From assembly GCA_039026975.1 (NCBI GenBank), contig JBCCLI010000139.1, forward strand, positions 1-14,905: 14,905 bases of DNA, read 5' to 3'. The notes beneath the pieces were generated by a model. The model was not told the origin of the DNA and made no database searches. It saw only the letters and a program-made list of their open reading frames with translations. This DNA is from JBCBKZ01 sp039026975 (lineage in GTDB: Bacteria > Bacteroidota > Bacteroidia > J057). Position numbers and translations under genes: made by a program. Of this stretch, positions 8,798 to 14,060 are shown in pieces (the stretch's first letter is position 1; every line of letters begins with the position of its first letter).

Positions 8798-9652
8798 TTA
8801 CTTGAACCTTAGCCGCACTGCATATCCATGAGGGATCTGCCATTCGGCTGATAATGCGTTTCGAGAATTAGGGGGGGCTATTCCCTTTTTACCGTCAGTG
8901 GCGTCATAACCTACTAGTTGGATTCTTTTTATTCTTCCTCCTACATTAGCCTGACTCACAGTGAGAAGTAGTCTCTTTTGCTTAATCTCACATTCAGCTT
9001 GGAGATAGGTTCCTGCTACTAATGAATAAGCTGGTATATCTTCCTGTAATACCAGCTGAATAAGCTCTCCATTAGATACCTTCTTCCCCTGAAGAAGCGC
9101 ATAGAAGGAGGTAGCCTTAAGTGGAGTTTCAGAAACCCCAGTAGCTTCTTTATTTACCTGTTCTCCATAAAAGCTGGCATTAAACCCTACCTCTTGAGTA
9201 GAACTTTCTTTTTCTAAAGCGGAAGAATCTATTTGTGAGAATTCTTTTTCTAGTACTTCAACTGATTGGGGGGGTTCTTGGCTTTCTTTCAGGGATGACG
9301 ATTCAGTCGCTAATAAAGTTGGTTCCGGGTTAGGGGTATATGCTTCCTGGGTAGCTACTTGTGGGGAATGGGAAGATTTTTTTTCTCCTTCTGATATCCT
9401 GGTTTCTGACTTTTCTGGAGAGGGGATAGAAGAGTTCTGCTTCTTCTGTTTAGAGGAAATTGGTTCTGGAGAAGAAATGAGCTGCTCAGAGGAAATGGGA
9501 AGGGTCATTTGTTCCTGGCCCTTAACAGTATCCTGGATATTAGCCTGAACTATTTCCTTCTCAGCAGATAGTGAGTACGTCCGTAAGATAAGGGCTAGAC
9601 AAATAGGAAGAAGGGAGAGCAAAAGGCCGAAGGAGAGTTTTGTCAGCTTCAT
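8798..9652 (-). CDS. traM: TraM-like conjugative transfer protein
   Basis: A 284-residue protein with an N-terminal membrane anchor (about 5-24), a long low-complexity linker rich in Ser, Glu, Pro and Gln (about 30-180), and a compact beta-rich C-terminal domain (about 181-284). The C-terminal pattern, FYALLQGKKVSNGELIQLVL, then a stretch with AGTYLQAECEIKQKRLLLTV, then VGYDATDGKKGI (248-258), resembles Bacteroidota conjugative-transposon TraM, the VirB10-like part of the type IV secretion channel. It is shorter than TraM proteins I recall (around 400 residues), with a shorter linker or tail. The frame can start at a TTG at 9676, but the ATG at 9652 is preferred: AAAGG lies five bases upstream and the anchor then starts near residue 5. 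It is divergent from the mobilization gene, with no other tra gene beside it in the window. Homology is by eye. Confidence 0.65.
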   Translation of the reverse strand: MKLTKLSFGLLLSLLPICLALILRTYSLSAEKEIVQANIQDTVKGQEQMTLPISSEQLISSPEPISSKQKKQNSSIPSPEKSETRISEGEKKSSHSPQVATQEAYTPNPEPTLLATESSSLKESQEPPQSVEVLEKEFSQIDSSALEKESSTQEVGFNASFYGEQVNKEATGVSETPLKATSFYALLQGKKVSNGELIQLVLQEDIPAYSLVAGTYLQAECEIKQKRLLLTVSQANVGGRIKRIQLVGYDATDGKKGIAPPNSRNALSAEWQIPHGYAVRLRFK

Positions 9653-9703
9653 ATAGACCTTTGAACAGGAACACAAGTTAGTAATAAATGCAAAATAGTA
9701 TAG

Positions 9704-9718
9704 CCCTAATTTTTAGGG
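9704..9718. promoter_or_regulatory. Palindromic operator-like site between traM-like and mobilization genes
   Basis: CCCTAA and TTAGGG form a perfect inverted repeat around TTT. The site lies 52 bp upstream of the TraM-like ATG, inside the 221-bp gap from which the TraM-like gene and the mobilization gene diverge. A position between two divergent starts is typical for a repressor site. The binding protein is unknown. Confidence 0.35.
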
Positions 9719-9873
9719 AAAGTAGCTATGTATACACGTATCCATCTAGCCTGAAATTTCAGCCATCAGCCTTGCTGCTTCTACCGTTGAGTGAAAACTT
9801 ACTTTCTCAGATGAGAAAAGGTAATAGCTTTCGGTGGAAAAAGCGTTTTAACCTCCTCATTATCAATACCTGT

Positions 9874-10497
9874 ATGGCTACTAAGAGCATAAAAATAGAT
9901 GAAGAAATCCACATAAGAGCCGTTAGATTAGCAGAAGGGAAAAAGGCCAGCTTAAAAGAGTATGTAGAGGCAGCTATCACCTATTTTTATAAAACCAGAT
10001 TAGATCCTACGGACCTGAATGACTCAGGGCCTACTAATATGCTACTAGCTATAGAGGAAAAGATAGGTTCTCTGGAGACATTAATTAAGGAGCAGCAAGC
10101 CGAGCACCTTCTACAGCTACAAAGTATGCTTTCTGGTACACAAGCAGCTGAAATGAAGCTAAATGGCTTACCCATCCAGAAAGAAACAGAAGTTAACGCA
10201 CTTATCAAGGAGCTGTATAGTGAAGGGGTATGCTGCCCAAACTGTAACCGTCCTCAGGACTTCCAGTTCGAGGATCCCCATTTACACTGCCAACATACAG
10301 ACTGTGAATATACACTTCCCGTAGTCTTTGGAGAAGTAGTATTAGAAAGCCTTGACGTGATGAATCTGTTGACAGGAGGGATCAGTAGGCATTTTTCCAC
10401 CCTAACCATAGACGGCCAGCAGCAAGCAGGTAGACTGTTTCTGGATAGTTCTAATGGTTACCAACCTAAGCTCCTCCCTTTGGCTCAGGAATGTTGA
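9874..10497 (+). CDS. BfmA/BtgA-type mobilization protein fused to a topoisomerase-like zinc tail
   Basis: A 207-residue protein in three parts. Residues 1-43 (MATKSIKIDEEIHIRAVRLA... SLKEYVEAAITYFYKTRLDP) look like the ribbon-helix-helix-type start of BfmA/BtgA mobilization accessory proteins, which help relaxases bind the origin of transfer in Bacteroides elements. Residues about 56-98 are a helical, probably coiled-coil segment. Residues 120-200 resemble the zinc-ribbon tail of type IA topoisomerases: C-P-N-C with Cys121 and Cys124, a second pair Cys139 and Cys144, then a hydrophobic strand and LLTGGISRHF, matching the tail pattern of a leucine-rich turn, glycine and a closing strand. The frame extends upstream to 9688, but those 62 residues are unlike the family, so the ATG at 9874 is chosen. 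Its end overlaps the convergent membrane gene by 13 bp. The family call is by eye; no relaxase is in the window. Confidence 0.65.
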   Translation: MATKSIKIDEEIHIRAVRLAEGKKASLKEYVEAAITYFYKTRLDPTDLNDSGPTNMLLAIEEKIGSLETLIKEQQAEHLLQLQSMLSGTQAAEMKLNGLPIQKETEVNALIKELYSEGVCCPNCNRPQDFQFEDPHLHCQHTDCEYTLPVVFGEVVLESLDVMNLLTGGISRHFSTLTIDGQQQAGRLFLDSSNGYQPKLLPLAQEC

Positions 10498-10883
10498 TCT
10501 GATTTTCTCTTACAGTTATAGAAGGCTTTCCCTAGACGTTTCCCGAGTTGGAATCCCCCTATGAGCAGGAAGAAATTACCCACAAGTAAGGCCCAGATAG
10601 CGGGTGCTTTCCACACAATCAAGATCAGCCCAAACAGATAACTCCCTAAAGAGAGTATCCAGGCTCTTCCTACACCATCAGGTTGCCTAATGGCCTTTGT
10701 GATACGTCCAAGGATACAGCTGAGAAGTTCCATGATGCTTACAGAAAAGTGAAGTTGAAATAGGTCTTGTCGGAGTTCTTCCGGTAGGGTATCAGGGAAA
10801 AGCATAGCGAACCCTATTCCGGCTAGTCCATTTACAGCAAAGAGTGTCCAGTAGCCAATGGCCATGAAAAGATTCTGGTTCAT
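10485..10883 (-). CDS. Small four-helix membrane protein, function unknown
   Basis: A 132-residue protein I do not recognise. Four hydrophobic segments are visible at about 8-29, 41-58, 74-91 and 94-112, with basic residues in the loop between the second and third (GRITKAIRQPDGVGR, 59-73) and at the C-terminus (KRLGKAFYNCKRK), suggesting that both lie in the cytoplasm. No catalytic motif is seen. It starts 66 bp after the stop of the topoisomerase-like gene on the same strand and may be co-transcribed with it. The last 13 bp overlap the convergent mobilization gene. Reality is supported by the regular helix pattern and its place in the gap; a role in the mobile element is only inferred from context. 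Confidence 0.7.
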   Translation of the reverse strand: MNQNLFMAIGYWTLFAVNGLAGIGFAMLFPDTLPEELRQDLFQLHFSVSIMELLSCILGRITKAIRQPDGVGRAWILSLGSYLFGLILIVWKAPAIWALLVGNFFLLIGGFQLGKRLGKAFYNCKRKSDQHS

Positions 10884-10949
10884 GTGTAGGGGTTATTGAT
10901 GAGGGGGGTAGGGAAGCTTCACCGGCCTCCCTTATCAGAACTGATGTAC

Positions 10950-12608
10950 TTAGCTTTCTGGGTTAACATGAAAATCAAGAGCTCTTTTCTTTCTTTGGAT
11001 TCGCCTTAAAAAGGTAGGGGTTAGCAGCGCCTGTTTTAGCTTCTCGTTAAACAGGTAGACGATCTCCTGATAGCGCCCTTCTCCCGCAGCCAGAGCTTCC
11101 AGGTAATCCCTCAGGCTTACGTTATACTCTTCCTCTAATAAGGCAGGAACTCTTTTTTCCATAAATCCTGTTACCTGGAGGCCAGGTTTACCTATACTTA
11201 GCCCATGCCCTCCTATATTAGGAGTAGTCTCTGAACTTATTTCTAATACAGGAACAGACTTCCTTTTTACCTCTACATACTCCCTCTGGTACAGCTGCTG
11301 TAGCATAGCCTTCAGTTCTCTCGGAGCAGCCAGATTTCTACTTATGAATTCCTGACAAAGGGCTACCTCTGTATATGTATACGGCTTTTCTTCTCTGCTC
11401 ACTTCAGTTAATTGGAAAGACTTACCAACCACCAGGGAGCTATCCAGCTTATTTTCCTCTTGTTTTTCCCATTCAGGTAGGAAGTGTCCATAGGCAGTCT
11501 GCCAACCAGACTCCACTATCTGCCTATTAATACCTTGAAAGTATTGTTCGCCATTTGAGAATAAAAGAGTGGTTACTTTCTGCTGTTGGGGGTTCATAAA
11601 ACTGGCTACAGTCCTTGAAGTGATCAGTTGATAAAGTAAAGCTTCTTCCCTACTAAGGGCCATGCCTGCTTTTTGTACTATGTCTACTGGTAAAATTCCC
11701 TCCCCCACTCCGTTGGGGGAAGCCTCTACCCTCATGGCTGTACTACCAAAGGTATCTAGTAAGAAAGAGGTATTTATAGGGTATTCTTTCAGTGGCACTG
11801 ATGAATAAGGATAGGTGATCATTCCCTTTTCATATAAGGCCATGGCTGTCTGTGCTGTCTTTATGACAGGAAATGAAAGCTTCTCAGCCGCCTCTTCCCA
11901 CAAACTTACGGTGGTAAATAAAGGAGGAGGAGGAAGATGAGTATAAGTCTTTTTTATTTCTGTTAGTTTATATTCTTGAGAATTCTCATTGTGAAGCGTT
12001 TTAGCTCCATAATCCTGACTGAACGCTTCTATGCTTATGCCAGTATGATGAATGAATGTCCCTTTAACTACCTGTCTGGCATTCTCAGAAGTGCCTTTCT
12101 CTCTTTTCAGCATATTCAACGCCAGGGCAGCCAGCCTCCCAACTGGTAGGTGGCGAGTAGACTTTAGGTATTTCCAAAGGATAGGAGATAGCCGAAAACC
12201 CATGAGGTTGTCCATGGTTTTCTGCGCTTCGTGTGCAGCTACCCAACTCAGGTTGATAGGCCTGGGAACCTGGATAGCGGCCAAGACGTCTTCTTCAGCA
12301 AGAGAGGATAGACATATTCTAATGGGAAGCTTTATGTCTATGTCCAAAGCCTTGGCTAGCTGGTATGCCAGGGCCTCTCCTACCCTATCAGGAGAAGTAC
12401 ATATGAGAAGCCTTTCTTTTCCTTCTCCAGTCAGTTGTTCTATTATATGAGAATAAGGCTGCTGAGTATCAGAAAGTGGAATGTTCTTCTCTCCCTCATT
12501 GGAAACAGTAGAAAGAGCAACGGGTAAGATCTTCCAGTCTGGTAATACGGGCGTAAGAGTGTCTACGATAGTCTGTGTATCTACTAGTAAAGTGTTCATT
12601 TTTGACAT
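10950..12608 (-). CDS. Type IA topoisomerase homologue with degenerate active site and no zinc tail
   Basis: A 552-residue protein following the type IA (topoisomerase III-like) plan: a Toprim region (about 5-115), HEAQKTMDNLMGFRLSPILW and VGRLAALAL (about 126-164), PPPPLFTTVSLWEEAAEKL (226-244), the active-site strand GMITYPYSSV with Tyr266 kept (262-271), and a domain around YTEVALCQEF (412-421). Key residues differ. The Toprim motif DPDREG reads SPDRVG (72-77), losing the first Asp and the Glu; the N-terminal EKPS motif reads DTQT (10-13); and the Arg, Thr and Asp after the catalytic Tyr (ITYPRTDS in topoisomerase III) are Tyr, Ser and Ser. Relaxation activity is therefore doubtful. The C-terminal zinc ribbons are absent, yet a similar tail sits on the nearby mobilization protein. 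The frame extends to an ATG at 12650; 12608 is preferred because GGAAGGGAAG precedes it. Strand exchange or structural DNA binding are possible roles. Confidence 0.8.
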   Translation of the reverse strand: MSKMNTLLVDTQTIVDTLTPVLPDWKILPVALSTVSNEGEKNIPLSDTQQPYSHIIEQLTGEGKERLLICTSPDRVGEALAYQLAKALDIDIKLPIRICLSSLAEEDVLAAIQVPRPINLSWVAAHEAQKTMDNLMGFRLSPILWKYLKSTRHLPVGRLAALALNMLKREKGTSENARQVVKGTFIHHTGISIEAFSQDYGAKTLHNENSQEYKLTEIKKTYTHLPPPPLFTTVSLWEEAAEKLSFPVIKTAQTAMALYEKGMITYPYSSVPLKEYPINTSFLLDTFGSTAMRVEASPNGVGEGILPVDIVQKAGMALSREEALLYQLITSRTVASFMNPQQQKVTTLLFSNGEQYFQGINRQIVESGWQTAYGHFLPEWEKQEENKLDSSLVVGKSFQLTEVSREEKPYTYTEVALCQEFISRNLAAPRELKAMLQQLYQREYVEVKRKSVPVLEISSETTPNIGGHGLSIGKPGLQVTGFMEKRVPALLEEEYNVSLRDYLEALAAGEGRYQEIVYLFNEKLKQALLTPTFLRRIQRKKRALDFHVNPES

Positions 12609-12620
12609 ATTTCTTCCCTT

Positions 12621-12637
12621 CCGGTTTATACCGGTTT
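12621..12637 (-). promoter_or_regulatory. Direct repeat AAACCGG x2 upstream of the topoisomerase-like start
   Basis: AAACCGG occurs twice on the minus strand, 10 bp apart (one helical turn), at 12631-12637 and 12621-12627, immediately before the purine-rich ribosome-binding stretch. It lies in the 5' leader if translation starts at 12608, or in the coding region if it starts at 12650. It could be a regulatory site, but may be chance. Confidence 0.25.
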
Positions 12638-12728
12638 GCGGGGCGTTCATTAGATAAAGATGAATGGGGTAGACAGACTGATAAGGCCAAATATCTACGT
12701 AAAAAATGTAGAAAAGCTTATGCTGTTT

Positions 12729-12746
12729 TTGACATCATCCTGTCAA
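12729..12746. promoter_or_regulatory. Dyad TTGACA-N6-TGTCAA upstream of the topoisomerase-like gene
   Basis: TTGACA (12729-12734) and TGTCAA (12741-12746) are perfect 6-bp inverted arms around TCATCC. The site lies about 120 bp upstream of the topoisomerase-like start in a 289-bp gap without genes, and has the size and spacing of a dimeric repressor site. A second, weaker dyad, TCTAC/GTAGA, lies at 12694-12712. No binding partner is known. Confidence 0.35.
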
Positions 12747-12901
12747 CCTACTGCTAGTTAGTGTTGGGATTTATCAGGTACTTCTTATTTCCAAGAGCAG
12801 GGGGAAATAATCATCTTTGAGCAAGGTGCATAGATTCTCCATAGGTATCCTGTTAAGATAGCTTCTTGTGCGTAAAAAGTATGTACTAGAATTCCAGTCT
12901 C

Positions 12902-13300
12902 CTATTTTTTCCCGAAAAGCCGTCCGCGTTTGAGTCGCTCTTTTTTCTGGATAACGGCTTTATTCTCGGCTTTATCTGTAGATGCTTTTGGTTTCTCCTC
13001 CTCCTCTACACTGGGAGAATCTTCCGGCTCTTGTCTTTCTTCCAGGACAGCATCTTTGGGAGGTTGATTAGAGGAGCTCTCTTCCTTAGGTCCTCCAACA
13101 ATGCCAATCAAAAAGCAGAAGAGCATACTCCATCCCAGGCCATGTAGAAAGGGGCTCCAGGTAAAGGATTGTCCTAGCAAAAACGCTCGACTAGAAGAGG
13201 CTACTTCCCTTAATGTTCCTCCTAGTAGTAGATATACTGCTGCTTCTAGTATGGCAAATCCTGAGAGAGCAAGGGCAATTTTTCTGCTTGTACCGTTCAT
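12902..13300 (-). CDS. Small membrane protein with charged cytoplasmic tail, function unknown
   Basis: A 132-residue protein with membrane helices at about 8-29 and 51-70, then a highly charged tail: acidic and Pro/Ser-rich at 72-108 (EERQEPEDSPSVEEEEKP) and strongly basic at 119-132 (KKERLKRGRLFGKK). I do not recognise the family and see no catalytic motif. The two-helix hairpin would place both ends in the cytoplasm. The frame can start at a TTG at 13312, but the ATG at 13300 is preferred. The same strand continues into the topoisomerase-like gene after a 293-bp gap, too long for obvious coupling. A role in the mobile element is inferred only from position. Confidence 0.7.
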   Translation of the reverse strand: MNGTSRKIALALSGFAILEAAVYLLLGGTLREVASSSRAFLLGQSFTWSPFLHGLGWSMLFCFLIGIVGGPKEESSSNQPPKDAVLEERQEPEDSPSVEEEEKPKASTDKAENKAVIQKKERLKRGRLFGKK

Positions 13301-13375
13301 AGTGAAAGCCAATTATTTACCCTTTAAGCTGTTTGAAAGGAAGCGTAAGCCCGTCTATTGCTTAACGATCTGAAA

Positions 13376-13383
13376 CAAATCTA
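13376..13383 (-). promoter_or_regulatory. Bacteroidota -7 promoter element for the charged-tail membrane protein
   Basis: On the minus strand TAGATTTG matches the -7 consensus TAnnTTTG exactly, about 75 bases upstream of the ATG at 13300. No TTG stands at the expected -33 position, where the T-run of the upstream hairpin falls instead, so the call is tentative. Confidence 0.35.
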
Positions 13384-13397
13384 TTAGGCATTTTTCG

Positions 13398-13456
13398 AAA
13401 AAAAAAGCCCTGAGGGAGGGGAAATATGCTATGATCAAAATTTCCCTTTCTCCCTC
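13398..13456 (-). terminator. Strong hairpin followed by nine T on the minus strand
   Basis: GAGGGAGGGGAAAT (13412-13425) pairs fully with ATTTCCC (13440-13446) plus CTCCCTC (13450-13456), leaving a 3-base TTT bulge and a 14-base loop. Read on the minus strand the stem is followed by AGGGC and then nine T (13398-13406), as in an intrinsic terminator. It would end any minus-strand transcript arising in 13457-14060, where no protein gene is seen, and so insulates the downstream membrane gene. The 5-6 base gap before the T-run is slightly long for a perfect terminator. Confidence 0.45.
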
Positions 13457-13472
13457 CACTTTCCTTTTATTC

Positions 13473-13493
13473 ATTCCCCTCTGTAGTGGAAAG
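13473..13493 (+). repeat. 21-bp direct repeat, copy 1
   Basis: This copy begins ATTCCCCTCTGTAG and ends TGGAAAG, and is identical to the copy at 13538-13558, 65 bp away start to start. Each copy holds an imperfect hairpin: TTCC and CT pair with AG and GGAA around the loop CTGT with one mismatch. Sequence on either side differs, so the repeat is a defined unit. Confidence 0.7.
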
Positions 13494-13509
13494 AAAAAAC
13501 AAATAAGTA

Positions 13510-13522
13510 ATTGATAATCAAT
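13510..13522. repeat. 13-bp perfect palindrome ATTGAT-A-ATCAAT
   Basis: Perfect 6-bp arms around a central A, in the AT-rich spacer between the two 21-bp repeats. Its position centred within the repeat pair suggests a binding or melting site, although AT-rich palindromes also arise by chance. Confidence 0.45.
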
Positions 13523-13537
13523 ATATTAAAAATTATA

Positions 13538-13558
13538 ATTCCCCTCTGTAGTGGAAAG
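13538..13558 (+). repeat. 21-bp direct repeat, copy 2
   Basis: Identical over 21 bp to the copy at 13473-13493. The spacer between them is 44 bp, almost wholly A and T in its second half. Only two copies exist in the window, and after this copy the sequence continues into GC-richer, unrelated DNA with a partial CCCCT motif at 13564-13578. Confidence 0.7.
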
Positions 13559-14060
13559 GCGTGCCCCTTCTTTCCCCTGAAAAGTAGATTCTATTTTTTA
13601 AAGATTTTTTAGGGGAGACTTGACTCATAGAGCAGCCTTCAGACGATGGCAGGTAAGTAGACAGACAAAGCTACTGTGGAAAAAATGTATGGGAGACTTT
13701 AGTTGCAGGGGATATTAGTGGTCAATTTTTCCGTTTTCCGGCAGCTAATATAGCCTCTACATGCTTACATAAATTTCAAAAGAGAACTAATGTTCACCAA
13801 CTTAACCTGAGTCTGTATACATTAGACGCTATTGAGCCAATGTCCCAAACTATATTCCCATAAGGCGCCAAACACATTTAACATAGGTACTGAAGGAGGA
13901 TCTAGCCCTCATTCTCCTATATGAACTTTACTGCCCTCCGCCCTATTCATCCAATGCAGACGAAATTTAGCCCAATGGGACAATTACTACTCCCTAACTA
14001 CTGATAAGCCCTTATTTTCCTCTTCTATTAATAGAATTAGGTGCTCGTATCTTCCGCTCT

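Larger units (their letters stand above)
13301..14060. other. Gene-free, repeat-rich stretch; candidate cis-acting site of the element
   Basis: These 760 bases hold no convincing coding frame. The left half carries a long hairpin with a T-run, two 21-bp direct repeats around an AT-rich core with a palindrome, and a TCCCCT/AGGGGA dyad at 13573-13616. The middle has ATATTAG/CTAATAT arms at 13713-13719 and 13745-13751, and GGGAGACTT repeated at 13613-13621 and 13692-13700. The right half has only weak dyads and leads into the coiled-coil membrane gene. Repeats plus AT-rich DNA beside a mobilization cluster fit an origin of transfer or replication, a recombination site, or a regulatory region. 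None of these can be proven here. Confidence 0.5.

Noticed and set aside
9688..9873. N-terminal extension of the mobilization protein (62 residues)
   Set aside because: The extension has no similarity to the family and looks like translated intergenic DNA. It covers the divergent promoter region and the CCCTAA dyad.
11915..11940. GGAGGAGGAGG run that resembles strong ribosome-binding sites on the plus strand
   Set aside because: It encodes the proline run (PPPP) of the topoisomerase-like protein on the minus strand, and no plus-strand gene follows.
12052..12450. 132-codon plus-strand frame inside the topoisomerase-like gene
   Set aside because: It is antisense to well-aligned topoisomerase motifs and shows no protein-like pattern.
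13473..13558. Possible mini CRISPR array (repeat-spacer-repeat)
   Set aside because: There are only two 21-bp repeats with a 44-bp AT-rich spacer, no further repeats, no cas genes, and the spacer itself holds a palindrome. The repeat is also short for a CRISPR repeat.
13888..14004. GAAGGAGG ribosome-binding-like motif followed by a 27-codon frame starting at 13920
   Set aside because: The spacing to the ATG is about 20 bases, too long, and the peptide has no recognisable feature.
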